From assembly GCA_018417955.1 (NCBI GenBank), contig JACTVC010000003.1, positions 2,170,001 through 2,234,000 of the forward strand: a stretch of DNA of 64,000 bases, read 5' to 3'. This document shows, one piece after another, positions 11,201-22,874 of this stretch. The translations under genes were made by a program, and so were the position numbers. How positions within the stretch are numbered: the stretch's first letter is position 1; the number at the start of each line of letters is the position of its first letter. Under the pieces are notes generated by a model. The model was not told the origin of the DNA and did no database searches. It was given only the letters and a program-made list of their open reading frames with translations. The stretch comes from Laccaria trichodermophora. Its lineage: Eukaryota; Basidiomycota; Agaricomycetes; Agaricales; Hydnangiaceae.

Positions 11201-14200
11201 GGATAAACTCAGCAACTCTAGCACAATATGATAACCAAGAGAGATGGTGGTCTCAGTGGTGAATGATAGAGTTGTTTACAGAAGGGATAAAATTATCATC
11301 TTCCATCTGATGGTCTGTCAACGATGATGTGGCGATGTTAGGAATGGTGGGGTCTGCCACCAACGACTCTGATGTTTGAGATGGAGATGGTCGAGGAGGA
11401 GTATCTGGGTGAGCTGCATTCAGAGCATGAGCCCAATCACCTGCAGTTACGATGTTGCCATTCTTGTCAACCATCGAAATAGAGTTGAGAAATTGCTCGG
11501 TATCGATTAGAACTTGAAGTCGTCGAGGTAACTGCATGAGAACATGCGACGAGAGTTGCAACAAACTCCTGGAGACATATCTGAACAAAGATATATCTTC
11601 CATGACGCTTTCGCCATCGGTGGCCCAGTTTGCTTCATTAGAAGACTTGCGTTCCTGGAGGGACCTATGAACAAATGTCAGAGGTTACTTCTTAAATGTA
11701 ATTTAAAACACCAACACGTATCCAGTAACTTCAGGCGGCAACTCCAGATATCCCTTTCCGAGAGACGCTAGTATGGTCTTCACAGAGCCTGAGCCATTGA
11801 TCATTGATTCAGGTGGATACATTACTCCCATCATGCGAGTAGCATGAGCGTCAATTACTAACTTCCCTGGAAGTGCGATCGGTGGTGTTCCACCGTGCTT
11901 GTTTAGACCACAGAAGACAAGAATCTTCATGAAATCCAGCTGTGCATAGACACCAAGAGACAACAAGTGGAATCTTCCATCTTCATAGCCTTCAGGAAGA
12001 CGAGACATCGCCATCATGGTGGTGAGGCATCCAACACAGTCTAAACAATCCACATGACCGTCTAGGGTCCCAAAGTTACCCATGCCCTCCAGCCCTTTTC
12101 CTAAAACTTGGTTTTAATATATACGGTAACTTCTCACCAGTAAATACTTACTTCTGCATGTATCGTGAGTCACAGCAGCTGCGATATTTATTTGCTGCGC
12201 AGGTGCCACCACATTTCTATCATTGCCGATACGTGGAATATTATCTACTTCGGAATGTTCCTTGAGAAGCGCCAAGTAGTCTTTTGGGGCACAGGCCTCC
12301 ATGGAATCCATAGTCACGGTGGCTCCAAGCTACAGAAATTTCAAAATCAATTGAACAAAAACAATATATAGAACTCACTGCAGCCATGCGTTTCCTTATC
12401 TTTTGCATCTCTGACATTTTGCTGTCATAAATTTTAGCTGAAGCTGTGATCCCAACTTGTGGGTGTGGGCCAGTGCTTTGCATGGCATGTATGAGTCCTT
12501 CCTATGGACTCTGAATTTATGTAATCACTTTATGATTTTCTGAGTTTTGTTCTATATTTGCAAATGAACCCTGAGCGCTGAGCCTAGCCATCAATATTTT
12601 AGCAGTGATGTGTACTATTCTTATTTTTCCTTTTTTTTTTTTTTTGATTTTATAGCAATTTTTTCCAATTTTATAACTATTTTTCTGTTTATAGTAAAAT
12701 ATTCCCACAGTCCTGTTTGCATATATCTCAAGAAAGAAGATGGTTAGTTATATTTTGTGACCTATAATAGTATGGCTCTATATATTTGTGGTAAATTTCC
12801 TTTTGGGTTAAAATTCCCATCATGGCAGAAACACAGCCTCTCACTTAGCTCCATTAACAAAAATTGTAGCCCCTTTCCTTACCTTTACAAATATATATAA
12901 ATACTGTCATGCAGACAATTCCTCATTGAGAAAAACACAAAATACTGAAAAAATTAGACACTTTTTGGAAATTGTCATGCAATTTTAACCAATATCTCAA
13001 AGAGCAAGAAGACTTGTCTGATGATATAGTCATATTGCATAATATAATGATATTATTACATAATTATCTTGATTTTCCATATTTAAAATATGGACCCTGA
13101 ACACTGGACACAGCTCCTCTACATCATGGCAACAGATTTATTAGCTTTTTACTCATTTTTTTCTGATTTGCTAGCCATTTTTCTTACCTTGTTCTATATT
13201 TAGATATGAACCCTGAACCCTGAACACAGCTCCTTCAACACCATGGCAACAAAGAAGATCCCTCTTAATTTTTGAGTATTTTTTTGTGATTTTCTGTCAA
13301 CTTTTAGCTGGTTTCTATATTTAGATATTGACCCTGAACCCTGAACACAGCCTCCCCAACTTACTAAGCAATATTCTGATTTTTTACATATTTTTTGCCA
13401 TTTTTCTTGCCATTTCTCCTGATTTTATGGCTGCTTTTCTGTTTAAGGGAAAAGGTTTCCGCAGTGATGAAAGGTAAATCAATGAATGAATGAATGAAAA
13501 ATTTGCCTAAGTCCTCAGTTGATAAAGAATGAGTCTTACTCGTAAACTCGTAAGGACTCATAACAACGTCTCGTGGGTGTTGGTGGCTAAGAGTATTGGT
13601 GTAGCACCGGGTGTCTTTAATGCCTTGTATACCACTTCGTTCTAGAGCTGTTCCTCCTACAAGTTTACCATCCACCATGACAGGACGTTCTGGCGTTATA
13701 GAACCTTCATCGCCAAGAAGGCCATCGCGAACAGCTGCAAACTCCAATAACATGTCAGGATTGAATATCTGATTCCTTTTACAAGGTCAAGCTATATTTC
13801 ATTGAAAAAGCATTATGTTACACACCCGCCCACAACCCAAGCCACAACCACATCCATGTTTGGATCTTGAAGGTTGTCATCCCTCCTTTTTCGAACATAA
13901 ATGACAGAGCCCTCCTCAAGTTCAAAGAGGCCTAAATAAAGATTTGTTCAGTGCATTTACATGAAAGATTTTATTCACATACCGTGGCCTGCCATAGTTT
14001 TATCCGGACCCAACGGTACCTTAAGATCTTTTTCGAAGAGGCGTTTGACGCGCATTGCTGAACTTCTTGTGTCCTCCACATAGACGTAAATGTGCTTTAT
14101 AACATTGGTGTTGTGTACCAAAGGATGGCTCTCCACCTTGTATAGATATGGAAAGTGAGCATCGCAGTTTTTGTGGTGACAAAGCATGCCATCTTTGAAG

Positions 14201-14271
14201 ATCTTGAAGGGATCCAATGGAGTCTGGGCCATAAATGCCTTTTTGTCTGATGGATACTGATTGGAAGCCAT
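8211..14271 (-). pseudogene. Large multi-exon gene of unknown function, split by element A
   Basis: Begins at ATG 14271 (MASNQYPSDKK) and ends at TAG 8211. Exons that I could place: 14271-13983, 13931-13826, 13775-13562 continuing after the insertion at 12456-12379, 12329-12152, 12100 to about 11718, about 11664-11290. Further exons run to 10251-9400 and 9140-8211. The first half holds conserved-looking segments (CHHKNCDAHFPYLY, MDVVVAWVVGG, CGLNKHGGTPPIALPG). The middle is basic and Ser-rich (KRYLRRKRR, then SESDSTSPELDS), suggesting a nuclear protein. The last part is mostly helical (DDYRYFNSREEWNDFY, a Lys-rich run, then QYWERSTSEYWKKT). The 1105-bp insertion at 12457-13561 adds stops. Excising it with one AAC restores an uninterrupted frame. 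Before that event this looked like an intact gene of over 1000 codons. The family is not recognised. Confidence 0.6.
12457..13561 (-). mobile_element. 1.1-kb hairpin-ended element, copy A, inside a gene
   Basis: Starts TTGTGGGTGTGGGCC and ends AAACTCGTAAGGACTCAT, flanked by AAC on both sides (12454-12456 and 13562-13564). Its body is repeats of GTGTTCAGGGTTCAGGGTCC plus ATCTAAATATAGAA and an (ATTC)n stretch near 13480. The ends are not inverted repeats of each other, but each can fold: ATGAGTC.CTTAC with GTAAG.ACTCAT at one end, GCCAGTGC with GCATGGC at the other. Other copies: 20953-24143, 21760-22874 and 27652-28761. No coding sequence of its own. Confidence 0.85.
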
Positions 14272-14340
14272 AGTTGTGGTGTTTAGAGCTGGAGATGGTA
14301 AGGAGATGGCGAAGAAAGAGGATGCAATGTGTTTGAGGTG

Positions 14341-14635
14341 GCGTTTGGACTGGCCAAGACAATGATTACAGACCCAGCTAGAGGAGGTCGTGTTTGGATT
14401 GACCAAGACAACGATGACCGATGCCGCTGGAGAGAAGGTCGCGTTTGGATTGACCAAGACGATGACGACAGAGACTGAGTGCGATTGTGACACAATGTGA
14501 TCGTTGAAAGAGCGTGTTCAAGACAACAATTACAGACACAGCTGAAGAGGAGATCGTGTTTGGATTGACCAAGACAACAATGACTGATGCTGCTGGAGAG
14601 AAGGTCGTGTTTGGATTGACCAAGACGACGACGAC
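14341..14635 (-). promoter_or_regulatory. Dyad-motif cluster upstream of the 14271 start
   Basis: Five copies of CGTTTGGAYTGRCCAAGACRA at about 14341, 14391, 14442, 14558 and 14608. Each has TTGG-N5-CCAA arms and most are followed by a GACGACAGAGACTGAGTGCG tail. The cluster begins 70 bp upstream of the ATG of the minus-strand gene. All copies share one orientation relative to it (CTTGGTCAATCCAAACG on the coding strand). A regulatory role is inferred from position only. A 120-bp stretch is also duplicated within the cluster. Confidence 0.5.
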
Positions 14636-14829
14636 AGAGACTGAGTGCGATTGTGGCACAATGTGAGAGCGTGTTGTGTAAGTATTGGAAATATCTGATG
14701 AGACGTTGTCTACTGGTGTTTTTTAGTATTTCTGATAAACGTTACTTTTTCTAGTCACTTTTTCAGTTGCTTTCTAGTCATTATGCACCCAACATCAATT
14801 ACTCATGAAATTGCTAACTGTCATATAGC

Positions 14830-16440
14830 TGGAGATCGGGACTGCAGAGTTGGGGTATACAAATTACATAAAGCTTTGTTAACACGATCTATTCCACAAA
14901 CAGGGACATAGGTGGGGAAAGTATTGGGAGTTAAAAAGGAGGATGAGGAACACAGGATCGTACAGCCGTTCTTCTCCACCACTTGTCCTACTAGGCAAAG
15001 GATTGGTGTCAAACTCCAAACGACGCCACCTAGGGAAATTCAAACGCGTTTTTAACACAACACCCGCATCCAAGCTCAGGACCGCATCAAGCGCCTTGCC
15101 AGACTCTTCCCCATTGCCCATCGCAGACCACCTCCCAAACAACTGAGAAACGTACAACTTCCTCGTTAATTCGAAGAGCTGGAATATGGATATGGCACTG
15201 AATAATGTACCACAATATACGCAGTTTAAAGGCTTGATATGCATGATCTGACACGTGTTTGTGGGATGGAGGTGGAAGAGGGTGTGTAGCAGAGAGATGT
15301 CGTCTCGGGTGGATGATGGTGATGAGGAGAGTTTGAAGAAGTGCAGGTGTTGAATTGTGCTTTGTAGAAGACGTTTTTCGATTAATGGCTCGAGGAAGGT
15401 AAGGGTGAGAGGGATGGGTGATGGGTAAGGAGGAAGGGTACTTTCAATGATGTTTCCCGGAGAGCAGCCTCAGCAAGCTTGAGTGCAGAGGGGCTTGACA
15501 ATCGATTTTGTATGATAACTTCAAGGAGAGTCTCAACTGTGTTCGGCTTCGATATAAACATCAATTCCACCAATTGTTACTTACTCGACCATTAGAAAAG
15601 AGTTAAAAAAGGTCGAACAAAACACGTACTTAGTTCCTCAACAACCCTCTCAGCACCCTCATCCTCTTCTCCTTCCGAGCACTGCCGAATCGCCCGTTGC
15701 ATCCCCTGATCAACAACACTTGATACAACAGCCTTCACGTCTGACCCGCGATCTTGTGGATTCCAGCTATCAAGCTGAGAAACTCTGGTGTTTCGGCCGT
15801 TGAAGGCTTCGACTCCAGCGTTGTTGTCAATCATTTTAACAGAGCTTCGGAATGTCCAGACGATGTCAATGAGATCAATTGACAAGCGGCGATTTCAGCT
15901 CGAGCTCGTAACAATGACAAGGCCTCTCCGTCGAGTACAACACCCACCAGCCGAGCGAAAATCCGCAACGAAACCTCCCCATCAAACCCATAAAGATCAC
16001 CGCCCCTAACTCCCCTGGGCTCACAGCAGCCTTTGACCTCTTCACGATCCGAGCTAGAACCAGCAACAACCCTGCTACTGCGCCTTCACTCGCACTCTGC
16101 TGCTGGGCCGACAACCGATGCATAATGAGGCGCACCACTCTTATTATATCGACCAAAGATGTGGTTTGCGTGAATGCAGAGTCAGAGGTAACGACACGGC
16201 ATTTCTCTTCCATGATTTCATCTTCTCTTGCGTGTAAGAAAAGCCATGCGAAGTCCAAACTGTGGTAGTGGTAAGAGCCTTTTAAAAGAAGAGAATGAAA
16301 ATAACATACTGGGCCTGGAAATCCGATACAACCTCGAGTCCGTCCCAGCTGTTAGACTGTTCACAGGATACAAATACTCCACCAGATATCGGACTGCAGG
16401 TGCATGGAATTTAGAGACTTGATTTGCAAGCTGCCTTATT
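14830..16440 (-). pseudogene. Degraded multi-exon gene, unassigned
   Basis: Minus-strand coding-like pieces run in order from 16440 to 14830. They include SLDFAWLFLHARED (about 16260), ASEGAVAGLLLVLARIVKRS, IVWTFRSSVKMIDNNAG (about 15850), VVDQGMQRAIRQCSEG and NTVETLLEVIIQNRLSSPSA (about 15540). Then ASIFQLFELTRKLYVSQLF-like sequence appears near 15160. The pieces change frame several times and the last is weak. The helical, Leu-rich character with short conserved blocks fits a large ribosome-biogenesis or HEAT-like protein, but that is a guess. Frame changes between blocks and the nearby elements suggest a decayed host gene. Confidence 0.4.
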
Positions 16441-16448
16441 TGGGTGAT

Positions 16449-16760
16449 TCACTGCGTTTTCAACGTGGCTGTAGAAGCAGTCAACACAAATGGGCATTGA
16501 AGGGGACAGAAAGGACTCACGGATCTGCATACCCACGTCTTGTATGATGTGCGTCGCAGGGGATGAGATATGTGAACAATTTGGTGAGAAGGTACACCAA
16601 GAGGTGCGTTTCCATGTGCCGAGTGAGCAAGGATGAACATATGGGTGGACTTGTCATCCACAAGAGACACAAGATGCTGAACAACCCAATCGAGCGCGTC
16701 ACTCAAATCCTCGGGTCTTGTAATAACTATGTTCGGCCAACCTTTCTACAACAATCCTAC
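16449..16760 (-). pseudogene. Alpha/beta-hydrolase-like fragment
   Basis: Minus-strand segment SYYKTRGFE (frame 1) followed by SDALDWVVQHLVSLVDDK and MFILAHSAHGNA (frame 2). In alpha/beta hydrolases the pattern D-A-hydrophobic-W-V ... hydrophobic-GHSAGG precedes and contains the nucleophile elbow. Here the elbow reads AHSAHG, so Ser is kept but the flanking Gly positions are altered. The N-terminal portion is recognisable only in pieces (GIPLIGRIVVERLAEHS). I interpret it as a broken esterase-like gene. Similarity is judged by eye only. Confidence 0.35.
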
Positions 16761-17195
16761 CAATCAGCGGGATACCGCTATGCGCCAGCCCAACGGGCCT
16801 GCCCACAAACGAAACCTGAATGGCTTCGCGCCCTCGCCGATCAACGAATGCGCCGACGTCAGTGGCTTCCTGACAAAGACAATGATAGCGAAGAGGAGTG
16901 GGAATACAATCAGCTAAGACCTCAGGAACGCCTCTAGGCGCTCGAGAGAAAGGAGAGGGAGGAACGCGCAGAACGATGTGTCTTCTGAATGTGACGGGGA
17001 TCCAGACATACGGTTGGCATATACCGTGCTCTGCACGCGTACACGGATTCAATGGATAAGCTCCTGATGAAGTTGGATGGGGTGGAGAGCTGAGGTGATG
17101 CAGATGTCCGAAAGAGGGGGAGAGATGTTGTGAAGATGATTGAAGAGGAGGCCAGTAACCGCCTGGTATGGATGTGGCAATACAGAATGGTGTCG

Positions 17196-17360
17196 CGTTT
17201 GGATTGACCAAGACGACAACAACGGAGACCGCAGTGAGTTTGTAGCAAGTGAGACTGTGTCCCGTTTGGATTGACCAAGACGACGACGACAGAGACAGAG
17301 TGTTTGTAGCAAGCGAAACTGTGTCGCGTTTGGACTGACCAAGACGACGACGACAGAGAA
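17196..17360 (-). repeat. Dyad-motif cluster left of hairpin H3 (3 copies)
   Basis: Copies near 17196, 17256 and 17325 read CGTTTGGAYTGACCAAGACGACGAC with GTTTGTAGCAAGC between them (unit about 60-70 bp). All face left. After hairpin H3 the same motif recurs facing right. Confidence 0.75.
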
Positions 17361-17402
17361 GGAGAGTTTGTTGCAAGCGAAAGTTGACGTTTTCGGAAGT
17401 AA

Positions 17403-17478
17403 CCGAAAATGACGTACTTCCCTTGCGGGCTACCTTCAAAATCGAAGGTAGCCTGCAAGGGAAGTACGTCATTTTCGG
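17403..17478. repeat. Foldback hairpin H3 (35-bp arms, one mismatch)
   Basis: Arms 17403-17437 and 17444-17478 pair with one mismatch (GCCTGC against GCGGGC) around a 6-nt loop. Flanks GTTGACGTTTTC and TTGTCACGTTTTC match those of H1. It sits between oppositely oriented dyad-motif clusters. Confidence 0.9.
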
Positions 17479-17549
17479 AAATATCCGAATTGTCACGTTT
17501 TCTGCACTCTTCCTCGACTCTCCCTTCTACTTTTGCAGTCCACTCGTCG

Positions 17550-17750
17550 TTGTCTTGGCTAGTCCAAACGCTTTGAGTGCGACGATATCTTGTCACGTTT
17601 TCTGCGCTCTCCCTCAACTCTCCCTTCTACTTTTGCAGTCCGCTCGTCGTCGTCTTGGCTAGTCCAAACGCTTCGAGCACGATGATATCCTGCCATGCAC
17701 TCTTTGTTGCACTCTCGTTGTCGTCTTGGCCAGTCCAAACGCTTCGAGTG
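17550..17750 (+). repeat. Dyad-motif cluster right of hairpin H3 (3 copies)
   Basis: Copies near 17553, 17653 and 17726 read TCTTGGCYAGTCCAAACGCTT, each followed by GAGTGCGACGATATC or a near copy, with CTCTCCCTTCTACTTTTGCAGTC preceding two of them. The unit is about 75-100 bp. Orientation is opposite to the 17196-17360 cluster. Confidence 0.75.
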
Positions 17751-17986
17751 CAACGTATCTACCAGGCACGACACTATGACTATCTATTATTGCAGCTTTG
17801 TCACCTCCTCTTTGCCCTACGCATTCCGCAAGCGCTGGTTCAAATTCCTTCATCATCACAAAGATTGCATACGGCCTCAACATCTCCAACCTCGCTGCAT
17901 GAAAGTTCTGGTATGTTTCATATCCTACTTACTTATATACTGCAACTTATCACTATATCAAGCTCACAATGCAAGACCTATGATAG

Positions 17987-18414
17987 CTATCTCCCTTGGT
18001 CGCTCTCACCCTCCTCACACCCATCATACCCGCCCAGAGCTCCTGTATTTTCCGATGCCCCTGTATCACCTTTTTCTTCCTTGGCCGCCTCCAGCACCTT
18101 CAGCTGCAGGTGCGTTAGGCGGTTCTGGACACGTATAGCATTAGCTTTGGTCCTGGATATACGTTCCTCTGCGAAGAGAGGGGCTGTGGTGACCTTTCCC
18201 TCCTCTATCTCGCCCATTTAATCCCCGCAACCGCCAATCGATGATACGCAATTGCATCCAACTTGAACCTCCCAGCCTGTATCCCCCTGGCACCTCCCTC
18301 CCCAATTACACTTCTCCCCGGCCACCCATCTATATCATACTCCCTAGCATCCTCGAATCCCAATGCTGTTGCTTGGCTCTCCCTTGCAATTCGTGCCTGA
18401 TCGTCTGGCTTCAA
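17987..18414 (-). pseudogene. Degraded coding segment, unassigned
   Basis: Two minus-strand pieces in different frames join near 18210: AREYDIDGWPGRSVIGEGG...AYHRLAVAG (18414-18205) and APLFAEERISRTKANAIRVQNRLTHLQLKVLEAAKEEKG (18190-18060). Composition and helix periodicity look like real protein. A single frame change separates them (TAA in one frame at the joint). The family is not recognised. It lies just upstream of, and divergent from, the SH3 gene. Confidence 0.35.
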
Positions 18415-18443
18415 TAACTACTGCCACAGCAATGTGAAACACA

Positions 18444-19286
18444 TTGATGTCTGTGGATCAACCTGATCGTCTGACTTGCCTTGTAATTCTGCGGACTTTG
18501 TATGTAATCATGTGGCGGATTTCGAAACTGATGAACTTAGAGCAGTTGATAAAATTTCTTGGAAGGCACTGGTCAGTTAGATCAATGGGATTTGCACGAA
18601 GAGACCACTCCTCACATATATTGCAGTGGAAACACTTTCATAAATACCTCGTCATCACCCAATACGACATCTTCAAGGATGAAGTTTCCTTTCGAGCTGG
18701 AGACCGGATAGAGGTCGTCGAGAAGGACAACATGTACAATGATGGCTGGTGGCAGGTGTGTATCTTTTTATCTAGACCTAGGCGCCCAGACATCCACAGG
18801 GGACAGTTGGATACGCCTTTCCCCTCAATGAAAATGATTGATGACATTCCTATCTTCTCATAGGGACGGAATCTCAAAGGAAAGGTCGGCCTCTTCCCAA
18901 AAAGCTATATCGCTCTAGCTGCCCCATCTACCGAGGTCCCAGCGCCTCAATCCACCCCATCCGCTAGTGCTGAGACTTCATCTGCCCCCAACGGACAGCC
19001 GAAAATCACCACCATCGCCTCTCCACAACCCAAAAAACTCACAGCAACGTTCCTAAGTGGCCATCACAATGACGAAGGCGATATGGAAGTCCCAGATAGC
19101 GGAGATCTGCAGGGCAACAGAGACAAACTTAGAATGACAGATGTGCAGAGAGCTATTGAGCCGCTTGCAAGGGGGGGCGCAGATGGGGAGGGGAGTTTTA
19201 CTTTTGCAAGCTCAGATGGTGGGGACACGGAGACGGACAAGACGGAGTTTGAGATGAGCAGTAAAGCAAGCTCGCGTGCGAAATAG
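18444..19286 (+). CDS. SH3-domain (Boi/Pob1-like) protein fragment
   Basis: Exon one ends at 18755 and exon two runs 18864-19286 (TAG), joined by a 108-bp GTGTGT...CATAG intron in phase 0. The junction reads DGWWQ|GRNLKGKVGLFPKSY. With upstream VITQYDIFKDEVSFRAGDRIEVVEKD this is a complete SH3 domain: the ALYDY-like, DGWW, GLFP and Y positions are present, the first as QYDIFKD. After it comes a Pro/Ser-rich linker, then MTDVQRAIEPLARG and an acidic FTFASSDGGDTETDKTEF tail. These resemble the linker of fungal Boi/Pob1-type polarity scaffolds as I remember them. SAM and PH domains expected in that family are absent here. DNA after the stop (19340-19480, NTLVEWARLD, QRWMNSTEDL) may be the continuing but frame-broken part. 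The reliable start is uncertain; residues before the SH3 are doubtful. Confidence 0.5.
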
Positions 19287-20004
19287 CGCAGAAGGCGGCA
19301 AGCCTGGTGACAGTTTGAGCTTGTTTGCAGTGCCATTTGGTGGGAAGAGCAGAAAGCCACCTCCCAGCGCCGGCGAGCTCAGACCAGCTGATAACACCTT
19401 GGTGGAATGGGCAAGACTGGACCCATAGATTCTACAGAGATGGATGAACAGTACCGAAGATCTTAGGGAACATTGGTAAGCAAAACAAGTATATTTTCAT
19501 TGAATAAATAACTGATGCCCTCACTGGCAGTTCTGCCGCTATCATAGATGCCAAATCTTTAAATTCGATGGCTCATTCACAGCAAGACTGGCTGGTACTC
19601 GCTCCCTCCAATGTCTAACCTCCTGGATATATTTGGTATGTACTATGACTGGGTATCCTACTGTTAAAGAGACTTAATTCTCATGCTGTGGCAGTTGTGG
19701 ATTCTTCGCAAGCCTTTCTTACTGAGGCATCCTTCACCGAACGTCAATCAGGCAGGATTCCAGGTGATCAGCTACGCGAACTAGCTCGCCCAGCCAGATT
19801 TCAACACAAATACCTGAATGATTCCGAATGTGCACACCCTATGGTGCTGCCTGCCACGTCGAACTTTTAAGCTAAAAACTTTCAGGTGGCAACTTGAATA
19901 TTCGGGGTCCGCAGTTGGGCAGAGATTAATGTTGCACAGGAGATTGGGCCCGTCACAGTTTGGTAGTTATACGTTTTCTATACTTAATAATAATAAATAT
20001 TTTT
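19287..20004 (+). pseudogene. Out-of-frame continuation of the SH3 gene, then spacer
   Basis: Coding-like pieces follow the TAG in other frames: PPPSAGELRPADNTLVEWARLD (about 19360-19425), QRWMNSTEDLREHW followed by a GTAAGCA donor (about 19476). From 19520 onward only short, unrecognised segments are seen. I infer decay of the 3' part of the SH3 gene. Confidence 0.35.
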
Positions 20005-20952
20005 ATGAGTCCTTACGAGTTTACGAGTAAGACTCATTCTTTATCAACTGAGGACTTAGGCAAAATTTTCATTCATTCATTCATTCATTCATTTACCTTT
20101 CATCACCGCGGGAACCTTTTCCCTTAAACAGAAAAGCAGCCATAAAATCAGTAAAAATGGCAAGAAAAATGGCAAAAAAATATGTAGAAAATCAGACTAT
20201 TGCTTAGTAAGTTAGGGAGGCTGTGTTCAGGGTTCAGGGTCCATATCCAAATATAGAAAGCTGTCTGAAAAATGGAAACAGATAAGTAGAGAAGCAGTGA
20301 AAAATAAGTATGGTATTTACCATTGCCATGATCATGAAGGGACTGTGTTCAGGGTGCAGGGTCCATCTCTAAAAATAGAACAAAACCAGAAAGATTGTGT
20401 AAAATAATTACAAAGTAAGCAAAAAATAGAGGAGAAAAATAGGAATGATATTTGCTGTTGTCATGATGTTGAAGGGGCTGTGTTCAGGGTCCATATCTAA
20501 ATATAGACAGAGCAAAAAAAAACAACTCAGAGAAAATAGCTATAAAATGAGGAAAAAGTGAAGAAACTTGTAGACATTAATTTCTTTATAATTTTCTAGC
20601 TATATTTGGGCAGATTCCCATATTTGGAAGTGTATCCTGGACCCTGAATACAATAGTATAGCAACATAAAATATCAGAAATGTGATTATATCATCTAACT
20701 AGCCTTCTTTCTTATGCAGATATTGGTCAAAATACATAACTATTTCAAAAAGTGTCCAATTTTTTCAGTATTTTGTGTTTTTCTCAATAAGGAATGGTCT
20801 GTGTAACATTATTTATATATATTTGTAAAGCTAAGCAAAGGGGCTACAATTTTTGTTAATAAAGCTAAGTGAGAGGCTGTGTTTCTGGTACTGTGGGAAA
20901 ATTGACCCAAAAAGGAAATTAGTGACAGTTTTATAGTCCATGCTGTTATATT
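20005..20952 (+). mobile_element. Partial element copy E (lacks the CACAAG end)
   Basis: Begins TTTT|ATGAGTCCTTACGAG and follows the body of the 1.1-kb family, with GTTCAGGGTTCAGGGTCC repeats, up to ATGCTGTTATATT. There a new complete copy begins. The last part of the consensus, including the hairpin and CACAAG end, is missing. Confidence 0.75.
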
Positions 20953-21759
20953 ATGAGTCCTTACAAGTTTACGAGTAAGACTCATTCTTTATCAACTGAG
21001 GACTTAGGCAAATTTTTCATTCATTCATTTACCTTTCATCACCGCGGGAACCTTTTCCCTTCAACAGAAAAGCAGCCATAAAATCAGGAAAAATGGCATG
21101 AAAAATGGGAAAAAATGTGGAGAAAATCAGAATATTGCTTAGTAAATTGGGGAGGCTGTGTTCAGGGTTCAGGGTCAATATCTAAATATAGAAACCACCT
21201 AAAAGTTGCCAGAAAATCAGAAAAAATACCCAAAAATCAACAGAGATCTTCTCTGTTGCCATGGTGTTGAAGGAGCTGTGTTCAGGGTTCAGGGTCCATA
21301 TCTAAATATAGAACACAGTGAGAAAAATGGCTAGCAAATCAGAAAAAAATGAGTAAAAACTCAAAGTGATACTTTTTTGTTGCCATGATGTATGAAGGGC
21401 TGTGTCTAGTGTTCAGGGTCCATTTCCAAATATGAAAAATTAAGACAACTATGTAAATATATTATCTATTATGCAATATGACTATATCATCAGACCAGCC
21501 TTCTTGCTCTTTGAGATATTGGTCAAAAATGATGACAATTTTCAAAAAGTGTCCAATTTTTTCAGTATTTTGTGTTTTTCTCAATGAGGAATGGTCTGCA
21601 TGACATTATTTATATATATGTAAAGGTAAGGAAAGGGGCTACAAATTTTTGTTAATGGAGCTAAGTGAGAGGCAGTGTTTCTGATACCGTGGGAATTTTA
21701 ACCCAAAAAGGAAATTATCACAGATATATAGCATGCTATTATAGGTCACAAAATATAAC

Positions 21760-22874
21760 TTGTGGGTGTGGGCCAGTGCTTTGCATGGCATGTATGAGTC
21801 CTTCCTATGGACTCTGAATTTATGTAATCATTTTATGATTTTCTGAGTTTTGTTCTATATTTGCAAATGGACCCTGAGCCCTGAGCCTAGCCATCAATAT
21901 TTTAGCAGCAATGTCTACTATTCTTATTTTCTTTTTTTTGTTGATTTTATAGCAATTTTTTCGAATTTTATAACTATTTTTCTGTTTATAGTAAAATATT
22001 CCCACAGTCCTGTTTGCATATATCTCAAGAAAGAAGATGGTTAGTTATATTTTGTGACCTATAATAGTATGCTCTATATATCTGTGGTAAATTTCCTTTT
22101 TGGGTTAAAATTCCCACAGTAGCAGAAACACAGCCTCTCACTTAGCTCCATTAACAAAAATTGTAGCCCCTTTCCTTACCTTTACAAATATGTATAAATA
22201 ATGTCATGCAGACCATTCCTCATTGAGAAAAACACAAAATACTGAAAAAATTGAACATTTTTTGGAAATTGTCATGCATTTTTGACCAATATCTCAAACA
22301 GCAAGAAGGCTGGTCTGATGATATAGTCATATTGCATAATATAATAATATTTTTACATAATTATCTTAATTTTCCATATTTAAATATGGATCCTGAACAC
22401 TGGACACAGCCCCTCTACATCATGGCAACAGAAAAAGTATCATTTTAATTTTTTTACTCATTTTTTTCTGATTTGCTAGCTATTTTTCTTACATTGTTCT
22501 ATATTTAGATATGAACCCTGAACCCTGAACACAGCCCCTTCAACACCATGGCAACAGAGAAGATCCATCTTAATTTTTGACTATTTTTTTGTGATTTTCT
22601 AGCAACTTTTAGCTGGTTTCTATATTTAGATATTGACCCTGAACCCTGAACACAGCATCTCCAACTTACTAAGCAATATGTTGATTTTCTACACATTTTT
22701 TGCCATTTTATTTGCCATTTTTGCTGATTTTATGGCTGCTTTTCTGCTTAAGAGAAAAGGTTCCCGCGGTGATGAAAGGTAAATCAATCAATCAATCAAT
22801 GAATCAATGAAAAATTTGCCTAAGTTCTCAGTTGATAAAGAATGAGTCTTACTCGTAAACTCGTAAGGACTCAT
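21760..22874 (-). mobile_element. Element copy B (1115 bp), nested in D
   Basis: Complete copy, TTGTGGGTG... to GGACTCAT, closely similar to copy A. It abuts the partial copy F on its right instead of unique DNA. Confidence 0.8.

Noticed and set aside
12457..13561. Classification of the 1.1-kb family as TIR-type MITE
   Set aside because: The two ends (TTGTGGGTG and ATGAGTCC) are not inverted copies of each other, so a simple TIR element is not supported.
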